Assembly: GCF_000689415.1 (NCBI RefSeq)
Contig: NZ_HG322950.1
Span: 5,773,501-5,837,500 of the forward strand
Reading direction: 5' to 3'
Origin: Pseudomonas knackmussii B13
Lineage (GTDB): Bacteria; Pseudomonadota; Gammaproteobacteria; Pseudomonadales; Pseudomonadaceae
DNA: 64,000 nt
The translations under genes were made by a program, and so were the position numbers. The notes below the pieces were generated by a model. The model made no database searches. It was not told the DNA's origin and worked only from the letters and a program-made list of their open reading frames with translations. Shown here piece after piece: positions 35,473-44,913 of this stretch (positions are counted from its first letter, which is position 1; each line of letters begins with the position of its first letter).

Positions 35473-36350
35473 AGCGCAAAGGCATCATTCTCGCCGGCGG
35501 CGCCGGGACACGTCTGCATCCGGCTACCCTTGCAGTCTCCAAGCAACTCCTGCCGGTGTATGACAAACCGATGATCTACTACCCGCTGAGCACGCTGATG
35601 CTGGCGGGCATCCGCGAGATCCTGGTGATTTCGACCCCTCAGGACACTCCACGCTTCCAGCAACTGTTGGGCGACGGCAGCCAATGGGGGCTAGATCTGC
35701 ACTACGCCGTGCAAGAGCACCCGGGCGGCTTGGCGCAGGCCTTTCTGATTGGGGAGTCATTCCTAGGCAATGATCTCAGCGCGCTGGTTCTGGGCGACAA
35801 CATCTACCACGGGCACGATTTCCAGGAACTGCTGCGAAGCGCCATGGATCGCCAGAACGGTGCCAGCGTCTTCGCCTATCACGTGCACGACCCAGAACGT
35901 TACGGCGTTGTGGAGTTCGATGGCTCCGGACGAGCTGTCAGCCTCGAAGAAAAGCCCCAGAAGCCCAAATCCAACTATGCGGTAACCGGCCTGTATTTCT
36001 ACGACACGCGCGTCGTCGACATCGCCAAGAGCATTCGTCCATCGGCCCGCGGCGAGCTGGAAATCACCGATATCAATCAGACCTACCTGGACATGAACGA
36101 GCTTTCGGTCGAAATCATGGGCCGCGGTTACGCCTGGCTGGATACCGGCACCCACGACTCTCTGCTGGAAGCCAGCCACTTCATCGCCACCCTGGAGAAT
36201 CGCCAGGGCCTGAAGGTCGCCTGCCCGGAAGAGATAGCCTATCGCCAGCGCTGGATCGACGCAGCGCAACTGGAGAGACTGGCGGCCCCTCTGTGCAAGA
36301 ACGGCTACGGCCAGTATCTGAAACGCCTGCTTGTGGACACCGTGTTCTGA
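35469..36350 (+). CDS. rmlA: Glucose-1-phosphate thymidylyltransferase
   Basis: First step: glucose-1-P plus dTTP to dTDP-glucose. This 293-residue protein has the nucleotide-binding start MKRKGIILAGGAGTRLHPAT with KQLLPVYDKPMIYYPLS, then LVLGDNIYHG, VSLEEKPQKPKSNYAVTG and the Asp site WLDTGTHDSLLEAS. dTDP-L-rhamnose normally inhibits it allosterically. It overlaps rmlD (ATGA) and rmlC (TGATG). Confidence 0.97.
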   Translation: MKRKGIILAGGAGTRLHPATLAVSKQLLPVYDKPMIYYPLSTLMLAGIREILVISTPQDTPRFQQLLGDGSQWGLDLHYAVQEHPGGLAQAFLIGESFLGNDLSALVLGDNIYHGHDFQELLRSAMDRQNGASVFAYHVHDPERYGVVEFDGSGRAVSLEEKPQKPKSNYAVTGLYFYDTRVVDIAKSIRPSARGELEITDINQTYLDMNELSVEIMGRGYAWLDTGTHDSLLEASHFIATLENRQGLKVACPEEIAYRQRWIDAAQLERLAAPLCKNGYGQYLKRLLVDTVF

Positions 36351-36895
36351 TGAAAGCTACACGTCTCGCAATTCCCGATGTCGTCTTGCTGGAACCGCAG
36401 GTCTTCGGCGATGAACGCGGCTTCTTCTTCGAAAGCTTCAACCAGCGCAAATTCGAGGCCGCCGTTGGTCCGGTACGCCCCTTCGTCCAGGACAACCACT
36501 CACGCTCCGCGCGCGGCGTACTGCGCGGCTTGCATTACCAGATCCAGCAGCCGCAGGGAAAACTCGTGCGGGTGGTCCAGGGCGAGGTTTTCGACGTTGC
36601 CGTCGATCTGCGGAGAGACTCACCTACCTTCGGCCAATGGGTCGGCGCGATCCTGAGTGGCGAGAACAAACATCAGCTGTGGATTCCCGAAGGCTTCGCG
36701 CATGGATTCCAGGTGCTCAGCGAGAGCGCCGAGTTTCTCTACAAGACCACCGACTTCTGGGCACCGGAGCATGAGCGCTGCATTGCCTGGAATGACCCGG
36801 ATCTTGCCATTGAGTGGCCGGCGCCAGGGGAGCCGGAACTGTCTGGCAAGGATCGCCTGGGCGTACGCCTGAGCGAAGCTGAAGTATTCAACTGA
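36350..36895 (+). CDS. rmlC: dTDP-4-dehydrorhamnose 3,5-epimerase
   Basis: This 181-residue cupin enzyme epimerises C3 and C5 of the 4-keto-6-deoxyglucose intermediate. Its motifs are GDERGFFFESFNQRKF, FVQDNHSRSARGVLRGLHYQ (catalytic His), LWIPEGFAHGF and YKTTDFW. It shares one base with the rmlA stop. It ends the rml block, and the large fusion gene follows after 66 bp. Confidence 0.97.
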   Translation: MKATRLAIPDVVLLEPQVFGDERGFFFESFNQRKFEAAVGPVRPFVQDNHSRSARGVLRGLHYQIQQPQGKLVRVVQGEVFDVAVDLRRDSPTFGQWVGAILSGENKHQLWIPEGFAHGFQVLSESAEFLYKTTDFWAPEHERCIAWNDPDLAIEWPAPGEPELSGKDRLGVRLSEAEVFN

Positions 36896-36961
36896 ACAAG
36901 TGCTGTTGCTGCCAGGTCGCGGACGCGACCGCAATTCCAAGAAGAAAATCGGAGAAGTGTT

Positions 36962-39900
36962 GTGCAAGAGCGCCAAAGAGCCGTAGTCGTACTGGGCATG
37001 CACCGTAGCGGGACCAGTGCAATTGCAAGGGGACTCACGACGCTTGGCGTGGAGCTGGGTGGCAACCTGATGCCTGCCGCGCAGAACAACAACGAGCGTG
37101 GCTTCTGGGAAGACCAGGAAATCGTCGACATCAATACCGACGTCCTGGACACACTCGGACACTCCTGGCACTCGCTGAAACCGCTCGCCAGCGAACGGCT
37201 CGCCAGTCTCGAAGACTCGCCACTCATGCGGCGAGCAGTGGACTACCTTCGCGAGCACTTCAGTGGCTACCCGATTTTTGGCCTCAAGGACCCGCGCATT
37301 TCGTTACTGCTGCCATTCTGGATGCGCGTCTTCGAGCTCGCAGGTATCGACCCGGCATTCGTCATCAGCCTGCGCCATCCGCTGAGCGTGGCGCAGTCCC
37401 TGGAGAAACGCGACGGTTTCAGCCACCCAAAGAGTCTCTACCTCTGGCTCGACTACATGCTGCAGAGCCTGCTGCACTCCCGCGGTCAACGAGCTGTGGT
37501 GCTGAGTTACGACAATCTGATGCACAGACCAGCCGAGCAGATAGTTCGGCTAGGCGAGCACCTTGGCCTGAATGCCCCGCCAGCAGCCGAACTGGAGGAG
37601 TACGTCGAGCGATTCCTCAGTGCAGATCTACAACACAATCGTGCCACCGATGACATCGAGCAGTTGTCAGGCACCGCTCCAGCAGAGGTAATCGAGTGCT
37701 TCGAACTGCTTAACAGCCTGGCTGCAGACGAGTTGCAACTCGCCAGCCCTCAAGCAATTCTCCGCACCGAAGCCTTGGCAGAGCACTGCCGCGCACTTGA
37801 ACCGACACTGCACACTCTGCATCGCCAGGATCGCCTGCATGACGAGGCCCTGCAGGAGGCCCGCGCCCTCATCGATAGCCTGCAGTTCGTGGTCGCCAAA
37901 CAGACTCAGGAACTGGAAGACGCCCAGCAACGCCTGACCGAGATTGCGAGGCTTTCTGCCAACCTGGCGCAGGTTGAAGCCAACCTGGTGAGTGCCCAGG
38001 CCTCGCTCGATGAAGTCCGCCAATCAGCTTCCTGGGTGGTCACCAAACCCTTGCGCTTCGCCTCACGGATAGCTCGTGGTCGGCGCAGCGAAGCCATTGT
38101 CAGCCTGCGCAATTACTTGCATCAGGTCGGCCGCTCACTCTACTGGCGCATTCCGGCCAAGCAACGCGACCGGCTTCTGCTCACCGCCTATCGCCGACTG
38201 GGCTTCGCCTTCCAGGGGCTGGGGCACTACGAGCGCTGGAAACGACAGAACTCGCAGCAGACATTGTCCGAACTCACTTGGCCAACCGAGCTCACCGATA
38301 TCAATCAGGTCGCCCCCTGCGAATCACTAAATGGCAGTGTCGCTATCCACCTGCACATGTACTACAGCGACCTGGCGGATGAATTCCGCGGCTATCTCGG
38401 CAACATGCCCTTCCCCTATGACCTGTTCGTCTCGGTGAAGGACGAAGCTGGCAGGCAGACCTGCCAGGAGGCTTTCGCCAACTTGCCGCAACTGGGTGCC
38501 CTGCGAATCGAGGTAGTTCCAAACCGAGGTCGAGACATAGCGCCCATGTTCTGCCAGTTCGGCGACGCTCTACGTCAGTACGACTACCTGCTGCACCTGC
38601 ACAGCAAGAAATCGCTGTTCAATAACGGTGCCACCGACGGCTGGCGCGAGTACCTGTGCCAGGCACTGAGCGGCAGCGAGCGGCAGGTGCGTGCGATCTT
38701 CGAGCTTCTGCAATCGGGTCGCGCTGGTATCGTCTATCCACAGAACTTCGAGCGACTGCACTACGTGGCCAACACCTGGCTGGCCAACCGAGCGATGGGC
38801 CATCAATGGTGCCACCGCCTCGGTATCACGCAGATCCCGGAGAGCTATTTCCACTTCCCGGCCGGCAGCATGTTCTGGGCTTCCCGACAGGCCTTGGCGC
38901 CACTTTTCGAGGCAGGCATTACCCTGGAAGACTTCGCCGAGGAAGCCGGGCAGACTGATGGCACTTTCGCTCACTGCCTGGAGCGCCTGCTGGTCCTGAC
39001 CAGCCAGAAGCAAGGCCTGGCCCCGGCCATCCTGCGTTGCCAACGAACCAACTCCTGGTCGGCCTGGCGCTTCGACAGCTACCTGGCCCGCGACGAGCAG
39101 GAACTGCAACAGCAAATTGCCAATCCGGCCATCAAGACGGTCGCCTTTGACATCTTCGACACCCTGCTGCTGCGCCCGCTGCTCGACCCGGAGTCGGTAA
39201 AGCGCCTGACTGCACAACGAGTCGACCCAAGCATCGGAGAGAAATACCTGCGCTATCGCGCCGTGGCCGAGGCTCGCGCACGCGAGAAAGCCGGACGCGA
39301 CATTACCACCGCCGAAATCTTCGATGAGCTGGGACGTCTATCCGGCATTGAGAAAGGCACCCTTCTCGCTCTACGCCAGCGCGAAGAAGAAACCGAGTTC
39401 GCCAGCGTTGCGCCGCGCCCGCAAAGCATTGCCCTGCTTCGCTATGCAAAGCGCCTGGGCAAGCGGGTCGTGTTGCTCAGCGACATGTTCCTGCCCCAGC
39501 CGGTCATCACCGCGATGCTGCAGAAGGTCGGCATCCTGCAGTGGGACAAGCTGTACCTTTCCGGCGAAATCGGTGTCCGCAAGGACAGTGGCCAGCTCTA
39601 CGAACTGGCATTGCGCGAGGAGCAGTTGCTGCCGGAACAGATGCTGATGATCGGCGACAACGAGCGCTCGGATGTGCAGATACCCGGCGACATGGGTATG
39701 GGTCTGATGCACATGCTGAAGCCGGTCGACCTCGCGCGAGGGTTGCCGCACTGGAACCGACTGGTGGAGCGCGTTCGGGCTCAAGGCGATCTCAGCGCCG
39801 AACTGGCACTGGGCCTGCTCCTGCGACGCAACTTCTCCAAGATCGCCTTCGGTACCTATCGTCCTACTGCGTTTTCCCAAGGCTCCGCAGAGCTGCTTGG

Positions 39901-40936
39901 CTACAACGTCATCGGTCCGCTGCTCACTCACTTCGTCACCTGGCTGCGTGAACGTGCACAGCGTGACGGTATCGATCGCCTCTACTTCCTGGCCCGTGAG
40001 GGCAAGCTGCTCAAGTCGGCCTTCGACCTCTGGTCCGAGCGCGAGCCCAGCGCCGTGCAATCGCACTATCTGGTGCTGTCGCGGCGCGCGGTCAGCGTCC
40101 CGCAACTTCAGGACTTCAAGGACGTGCTGACGCTCGCCCGTCCCAACTACTTCTCCGGCACCTTGGAGAACCTGATCAAAGCTCGCTTTGGCGTGCAACT
40201 GAGCGAGAGCGACCTGCAAGCGCTCGACAACCTGGGGTTGTGGAAAGCCGGGCAACTGCTCGACATCAGCAATGGTGACGTCAGCCACATCGAACCCGTC
40301 CTACGTCATCTGCTTCCGCGCATCCTGGAGCAGGCCGCACATGAGGCTCCAGCCCTGCAACGCTACCTGGCGGATTCCGGGTTGGCAGATGGTGGTGCAG
40401 TCGCTGTAGTCGACGTCGGTTACTCCGGCACCATCCAACGTCACCTGAACGCTTTCCTGGCGCACCCAATCAACGGTTACTACATGGTCACCGACGAACT
40501 GGTCGACGCCTTCAGTGAGAGCTGCAAGGTCTTCGCCGATGGTTGCTTCGCCGACCGGGTCTCCCGAGCAACTCGCGGTAATTGCAGCCTGTTCGACCAG
40601 AACTTCATGCTCGAGCAACTGCTCAGCGCAGACGATGCCCAGATCAACCATTACACCCTGAACGACACCGGCGAGCCTGTCGCACACTTCCAGGCACTCA
40701 GCGACCAGGAGCTGGCGGCCCGGGAGATCCGTCACCAGATCCAGAATGGCGCACTGGCCTACCTGCAGGACGTATTGGATGTCCGAGCCACGCTGCATGC
40801 CGACTTCCTACCGCCTCGCGCACTGGCTGTGGATATCTGGTCGACCTTCAGCGCCAGCCCCGACGATGAGGAGCGGAAGCTATTGAAGCGACTGGTTCTT
40901 GACGACCACTATTGCGGTCGCGGACTGGTCAGCTGA
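36962..40936 (+). CDS. Multidomain sulfotransferase-like / RgpF-like / HAD polysaccharide protein
   Basis: This is a 1324-residue fusion. Domain 1 (1-~260) is sulfotransferase-like: LGMHRSGTSAIARGL at 11-25 and VISLRHPLSVAQSLEKR near 135. Residues ~290-340 look coiled-coil. Domain 2 (~455-650) is like rhamnan-synthesis protein F, with HLHMYYSDLADEFRGYL, PNRGRDIAPMF and LLHLHSKKS. Domain 3 (~725-900) is HAD-like, with TVAFDIFDTLLLRPL and MLMIGDNERSDV. The C-terminal ~400 residues match no domain I can name. The start is GTG 36962. It probably extends or decorates the rhamnose polymer. It is the longest gene of the locus and precedes cysC. Confidence 0.75.
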   Translation: MQERQRAVVVLGMHRSGTSAIARGLTTLGVELGGNLMPAAQNNNERGFWEDQEIVDINTDVLDTLGHSWHSLKPLASERLASLEDSPLMRRAVDYLREHFSGYPIFGLKDPRISLLLPFWMRVFELAGIDPAFVISLRHPLSVAQSLEKRDGFSHPKSLYLWLDYMLQSLLHSRGQRAVVLSYDNLMHRPAEQIVRLGEHLGLNAPPAAELEEYVERFLSADLQHNRATDDIEQLSGTAPAEVIECFELLNSLAADELQLASPQAILRTEALAEHCRALEPTLHTLHRQDRLHDEALQEARALIDSLQFVVAKQTQELEDAQQRLTEIARLSANLAQVEANLVSAQASLDEVRQSASWVVTKPLRFASRIARGRRSEAIVSLRNYLHQVGRSLYWRIPAKQRDRLLLTAYRRLGFAFQGLGHYERWKRQNSQQTLSELTWPTELTDINQVAPCESLNGSVAIHLHMYYSDLADEFRGYLGNMPFPYDLFVSVKDEAGRQTCQEAFANLPQLGALRIEVVPNRGRDIAPMFCQFGDALRQYDYLLHLHSKKSLFNNGATDGWREYLCQALSGSERQVRAIFELLQSGRAGIVYPQNFERLHYVANTWLANRAMGHQWCHRLGITQIPESYFHFPAGSMFWASRQALAPLFEAGITLEDFAEEAGQTDGTFAHCLERLLVLTSQKQGLAPAILRCQRTNSWSAWRFDSYLARDEQELQQQIANPAIKTVAFDIFDTLLLRPLLDPESVKRLTAQRVDPSIGEKYLRYRAVAEARAREKAGRDITTAEIFDELGRLSGIEKGTLLALRQREEETEFASVAPRPQSIALLRYAKRLGKRVVLLSDMFLPQPVITAMLQKVGILQWDKLYLSGEIGVRKDSGQLYELALREEQLLPEQMLMIGDNERSDVQIPGDMGMGLMHMLKPVDLARGLPHWNRLVERVRAQGDLSAELALGLLLRRNFSKIAFGTYRPTAFSQGSAELLGYNVIGPLLTHFVTWLRERAQRDGIDRLYFLAREGKLLKSAFDLWSEREPSAVQSHYLVLSRRAVSVPQLQDFKDVLTLARPNYFSGTLENLIKARFGVQLSESDLQALDNLGLWKAGQLLDISNGDVSHIEPVLRHLLPRILEQAAHEAPALQRYLADSGLADGGAVAVVDVGYSGTIQRHLNAFLAHPINGYYMVTDELVDAFSESCKVFADGCFADRVSRATRGNCSLFDQNFMLEQLLSADDAQINHYTLNDTGEPVAHFQALSDQELAAREIRHQIQNGALAYLQDVLDVRATLHADFLPPRALAVDIWSTFSASPDDEERKLLKRLVLDDHYCGRGLVS

Positions 40937-40973
40937 ACGAGAGAACCCCGGACCTGCTGGAGTACCACGATAG

Positions 40974-41576
40974 ATGAGCCTGAACGAAAACATCCGCTGG
41001 CACGCCGGCCGCCTCAGCATCGAGGAGCGCGCAAATCGTCTGCGCCAGAAGCCGGCGACTCTCTGGCTCACCGGCCTGAGCGGCTCCGGTAAGTCGACCC
41101 TGGCCTTTGCCCTGGAATACGCCCTGCATGAGCATGGCTATTCGGCAGTGGTTCTCGATGGCGACAACGTGCGCCACGGGTTATGCAAGGATCTGGGCTT
41201 TTCCGCGGAAGACCGCTCGGAGAACATCCGTCGCGTCGCCGAAGTCGCACGGCTGATGAACGACGCCGGGCTAATCGTCATCACCTCGTTCATCTCGCCG
41301 TTCCGTGCGGACCGCGAGCAGGCCCGACAGATTGTCGGCGAAGAGCGCTTCCGCGAAATTCACCTGAGCACTGATCTGAGCGTCTGCGAGCAGCGCGATC
41401 CCAAGGGCCTGTACAAGAAAGCCCGCGCCGGTGCACTTGCCGAATTCACCGGCATCAGCTCGCCCTATGAGGCACCGTTGCAACCCTTCGATCGCATCGA
41501 CACCGATCGCCTGAGCCTGGACGAAAGCGTCGCGCTACTGATGGGCCACCTGGAACTCCAGCCAGTGACGCGCTGA
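40974..41576 (+). CDS. cysC: Adenylylsulfate (APS) kinase
   Basis: It phosphorylates APS to PAPS, the sulfate donor of sulfotransferases. The 200 residues show Walker A GLSGSGKSTLAFAL (~35-48), LDGDNVRHGLCKDLGFS, DRSENIRRVAEVA, TSFISPFRADREQAR and KGLYKKARAG. It is a stand-alone kinase without the CysN GTPase domain. Placement 37 bp after a sulfotransferase-like gene, inside a polysaccharide locus, suggests dedicated PAPS supply for sulfating the polymer. Confidence 0.93.
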   Translation: MSLNENIRWHAGRLSIEERANRLRQKPATLWLTGLSGSGKSTLAFALEYALHEHGYSAVVLDGDNVRHGLCKDLGFSAEDRSENIRRVAEVARLMNDAGLIVITSFISPFRADREQARQIVGEERFREIHLSTDLSVCEQRDPKGLYKKARAGALAEFTGISSPYEAPLQPFDRIDTDRLSLDESVALLMGHLELQPVTR

Positions 41577-41619
41577 AAGGTGTAGCATCGCCGGCAATCT
41601 TCGAGCGATGTGAACCACC

Positions 41620-43419
41620 TTGAACCGCTACCTATCCCGCTGGCGTTCCTTGGGCGCTCTGGCAGTACTCTTCGTCCTGTCGCTCTGGCCGCTGCAGTTC
41701 TTCGCCGAGCGCTACTACAGCCAGCAACTCGCCGAGCAGAACCAGCAGACCCTGGACCTCTACGTCGCCACTCTGCTCGGCACGCTTCGCCGCTACGAGG
41801 ACCTTCCGCCGATCCTCAGCGAACTGCCGCTGCTGAACGCCACCCTGCAGCGCACTGACGACACGGTTCTTCAGGCAAAGGCAAATTCGCGACTAGCGGA
41901 AATAAAGCAGCGCACCGGTGCAGACGTCATCTACCTGATGCGCCCGGACGGCACCACTCAGGCCGCTTCGAACTGGGACCAGCCGGACAGTTTCGTCGGT
42001 CGCAACTTCGCCTTTCGCCCCTACTTCAAGGACGCCATCCAGGGCCGGCCGGCGCGGTTCTTTGGCCTGGGCACCACCTCCAATCGGCGGGGCTACTACT
42101 TCGCGAGCGAAGTCCATGGAGTCGATCGCGTACTCGGCGTGCTGGTGGTCAAGCTGGACCTCGAACACATGGAGCAGCTCTGGGGCAATACCCCCGAGCA
42201 GTTGCTGGTGACCGACGCCAACGGCGTGGCCATCCTCAGCTCCAACGACGTCTGGCGCTTCCATGCCAGTCGACCGCTATCGCCGGCCAAACAGCGCGAA
42301 ATTGCGCAGAACATCCCCTATCCGGTGCTGGACCCGAAGCCGTTGCGCATCAATGAGCGCAGCTGGATCAGCCTGAGCCGAGAGCTACCGGAAACCGGCT
42401 GGACCGTGAGCATCTACTCGCCGCGCAGCCAGGTCGACCGCCCGGTACGCAGCGTCCTGCTTATTGGCGGTGCCACCCTGCTGGCCTTGCTCCTGTTATT
42501 GGCACTGCTGAGCATCAGCCGCCGCCACTACATCGAGCGCATCGCCCTTGAGGCCCAGGCCAAGCGCCAACTGGAGATGCGCGTGCTCGAGCGCACCCAG
42601 GAGCTGGAAGACGCCAACGCTCGCCTGCAGCAGGAAGTCCATGACCGCGAGCAGGCGCAGCGCGAACTCATGCACGCCCAGGAAGAAGTGGTGCAAGCTG
42701 GCAAGCTGACCGCGCTGGGCACCATGTCGGCCAGCATCAGCCACGAGCTGAACCAGCCGCTCGGGGCGATCCGCAGCTATGCCGACAACGCGCGCGTGCT
42801 GCTTGATCATCAGCGCCTGGATGACGCTCGCGGCAACCTCGAGCAGATCAGCTCGCTGACCGAGCGCATGGCCTCGATCATCGCCCACCTCAAGGCCTAT
42901 GCCCGCGGCGCCCGGCGCGCGCCGGAGAACGTCGCCCTGCAGCCGGCGATCAATGACGCCCTGGCGCTGGTCGCCAGCCGCCGCCAGGCCATGAATGTCG
43001 AATTGCAGCGTGACCTGCCCGATGCGCCCCTCTGGGTCCAGGCCGGCGAAACGCGGTTACGGCAGATCCTCGCCAATCTGCTTTCCAATGCCCTGGACGC
43101 CCTCAGTGAGAAAGCGCCGCCGCGGCGCATCTGGCTTACCGCCGAGCAGACAACCGAAGGCGTCATCCTGTCCCTGCGCGACAACGGTCCGGGATTCTCC
43201 GCAGAGGCTCTGGCGCATGCGCGCGAGCCGTTCTTCACCACGAAGACCAGTGCAAAGGGCCTTGGCCTCGGCCTGGCGATCTGCGACACCCTGCTGCGCG
43301 CCCTCGGCGGCCGGCTGGAACTGGGCAATCACCCCGAGGGCGGCGCTCTCGTACAATTGCACCTGTTGCCGGGCATCCCCGGCGTGACGCCGACGCCCCA
43401 GGAGGAAACCCGCGCATGA
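41620..43419 (+). CDS. dctB: C4-dicarboxylate sensor histidine kinase DctB
   Basis: This 599-residue membrane sensor has a membrane segment at about 10-30, then a periplasmic Cache-type sensing region (~45-285) with FVGRNFAFRPYFKDAIQGRP and ASEVHGVDRVLGVLVVKLDL. A second membrane segment lies at ~285-305, followed by a coiled linker. The HisKA box is SASISHELNQPLGAIRSYAD; the ATPase boxes are NLLSNALDAL, LRDNGPGFS and GLGLGLAI. The start is TTG 41620. It overlaps dctD by 4 bp. In P. aeruginosa the orthologous pair lies between rmlC and dctPQM, the same order as here, but dctPQM is missing. Confidence 0.9.
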   Translation: MNRYLSRWRSLGALAVLFVLSLWPLQFFAERYYSQQLAEQNQQTLDLYVATLLGTLRRYEDLPPILSELPLLNATLQRTDDTVLQAKANSRLAEIKQRTGADVIYLMRPDGTTQAASNWDQPDSFVGRNFAFRPYFKDAIQGRPARFFGLGTTSNRRGYYFASEVHGVDRVLGVLVVKLDLEHMEQLWGNTPEQLLVTDANGVAILSSNDVWRFHASRPLSPAKQREIAQNIPYPVLDPKPLRINERSWISLSRELPETGWTVSIYSPRSQVDRPVRSVLLIGGATLLALLLLLALLSISRRHYIERIALEAQAKRQLEMRVLERTQELEDANARLQQEVHDREQAQRELMHAQEEVVQAGKLTALGTMSASISHELNQPLGAIRSYADNARVLLDHQRLDDARGNLEQISSLTERMASIIAHLKAYARGARRAPENVALQPAINDALALVASRRQAMNVELQRDLPDAPLWVQAGETRLRQILANLLSNALDALSEKAPPRRIWLTAEQTTEGVILSLRDNGPGFSAEALAHAREPFFTTKTSAKGLGLGLAICDTLLRALGGRLELGNHPEGGALVQLHLLPGIPGVTPTPQEETRA

Positions 43420-44810
43420 CCCAGAGCGCCGCATTCGCCGCCGACAACCAGGTCGTCCTGATCGACGACGACCCGTACTTGCGCCAGGCGCTCAGCCAGA
43501 CCCTCGACCTCGCCGGCTTCAAGGCGATCAGCCTGGGCGATGCGCGCGAGCTGGATGCAACTCGCTGCCGCGACTGGCCTGGGGTGGTGGTCAGCGACAT
43601 TCGAATGCCCGGCATCGATGGCCTGGAATTGCTCGAACAGCTGCACGGCCAGGATCCCGACCTGCCGGTGATCCTCATCACCGGCCACGGCGACGTGCCC
43701 CTGGCCGTGAAAGCCATGCGCGCCGGCGCCTACGATTTTCTCGAGAAGCCCTTCCCCAGTGACGCCCTGCTCGACAGCGTGCGTCGCGCCCTGGAGGTCC
43801 GCCGCCTGGTGCTGGAAAACCGCAGCCTGCGCCTGGCACTGGCCGAGCGAAAGGAAGTGCGCGGCCGTCTGGTAGGCCAGTCGCCCGGCATGCGCCGCCT
43901 GCAGGAGCAGGTGGCAGCACTCGCCGGTTTGCAGGCTGACGTACTGATCCTCGGGGAGACCGGCTCCGGCAAGGAAGTGGTCGCCCGCGCGCTGCACGAT
44001 CTGTCCAATCGCCGCAACGGCCCCTTCGTCGCCATCAATGCCGGCGCCCTCGCTGAGTCGGTGGTGGAAAGCGAGCTGTTCGGCCATGAGCAGGGCGCCT
44101 TCACCGGCGCGCAGAAACGCCGCATCGGCAAGTTCGAGTTCGCCAATGGCGGCACCCTGTTCCTCGACGAGATCGAGAGCATGAGCCTGGACGTGCAGGT
44201 CAAGCTGCTGCGTCTGCTGCAGGAACGCGTCGTCGAGCGCCTCGGCTCGAACCAGTTGATCCCGCTGGACATCCGCATCATTGCGGCGACCAAGGAGGAC
44301 CTGCGCCTGGCCGCTGACGAGGGCCGCTTCCGTGCCGATCTTTATTACCGGCTGAATGTCGCCAGCCTGCGCATCCCGCCGCTGCGCGAGCGCGGGGAAG
44401 ACATCCTGCTGCTGTTCCAGCACTTCGCCGAACAGGCAACGCAACGCCATGGCCTTCCGGCCCGCCAGGTCGAGCCGGGGCAGCGCGCCCTGCTCCTGGC
44501 GCATAGTTGGCCGGGCAATGTCCGGGAGCTGCAAAACGTTGCCGAACGCTTCGCCCTGGGGCTCGATCTGGGGCTGGACGAGGTCCCTGCACACTCGGGA
44601 AGCGCACCTGCGGGCGCCGGGCTGAACGAGCAGGTGGAAGCCTTCGAGCGTGCTCTGATCGCCGCCGAAATGGCCCGCTCGCATACCTCCCTGCGTAGTC
44701 TGGCCGAAGCACTAGGCCTGCCGCGCAAGACCCTGCATGACAAGTTGCGCAAACATGGCCTGATGCTCTCCGGCACTGGCGGAAATCCCGCCGATGAGGT
44801 CGAGTCCTAG
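43416..44810 (+). CDS. dctD: C4-dicarboxylate sigma-54-dependent response regulator DctD
   Basis: This 464-residue NtrC-family activator has a receiver domain (~10-125) with the phospho-acceptor Asp in VVVSDIRMPGIDG. The AAA+ domain (~145-380) carries Walker A GETGSGKEVVARAL, the sigma-54-contacting GAFTGAQKR and FLDEIESMSLDVQ. The C-terminal Fis-type helix-turn-helix includes SLAEALGLPRKTLHDKLRKHG. It normally activates dctA and dctPQM from sigma-54 promoters. A perfect sigma-54 promoter lies 78 bp past its stop. Confidence 0.93.
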   Translation: MTQSAAFAADNQVVLIDDDPYLRQALSQTLDLAGFKAISLGDARELDATRCRDWPGVVVSDIRMPGIDGLELLEQLHGQDPDLPVILITGHGDVPLAVKAMRAGAYDFLEKPFPSDALLDSVRRALEVRRLVLENRSLRLALAERKEVRGRLVGQSPGMRRLQEQVAALAGLQADVLILGETGSGKEVVARALHDLSNRRNGPFVAINAGALAESVVESELFGHEQGAFTGAQKRRIGKFEFANGGTLFLDEIESMSLDVQVKLLRLLQERVVERLGSNQLIPLDIRIIAATKEDLRLAADEGRFRADLYYRLNVASLRIPPLRERGEDILLLFQHFAEQATQRHGLPARQVEPGQRALLLAHSWPGNVRELQNVAERFALGLDLGLDEVPAHSGSAPAGAGLNEQVEAFERALIAAEMARSHTSLRSLAEALGLPRKTLHDKLRKHGLMLSGTGGNPADEVES

Positions 44811-44887
44811 GCGGATTCTTGCCGATCCGCTTTCTTATATATGCACCAACACCCCGCCAGCACTGACACGGTGCACGGGCGACGGGG

Positions 44888-44903
44888 TGGCACGCGGCTT
44901 GCT
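44888..44903 (+). promoter_or_regulatory. Sigma-54 (-24/-12) promoter
   Basis: TGGCACGCGGCTTGCT matches the consensus TGGCACG-N4-TTGCW at every position, with GG and GC 10 bases apart. Upstream at 44842-44876 an inverted pair TGCACC/GGTGCA could be an activator site. In P. aeruginosa this is where the DctD-driven dctPQM promoter lies. Predicted transcription starts near 44914. Confidence 0.75.
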
Positions 44904-44913
44904 CGTCCAGGCA

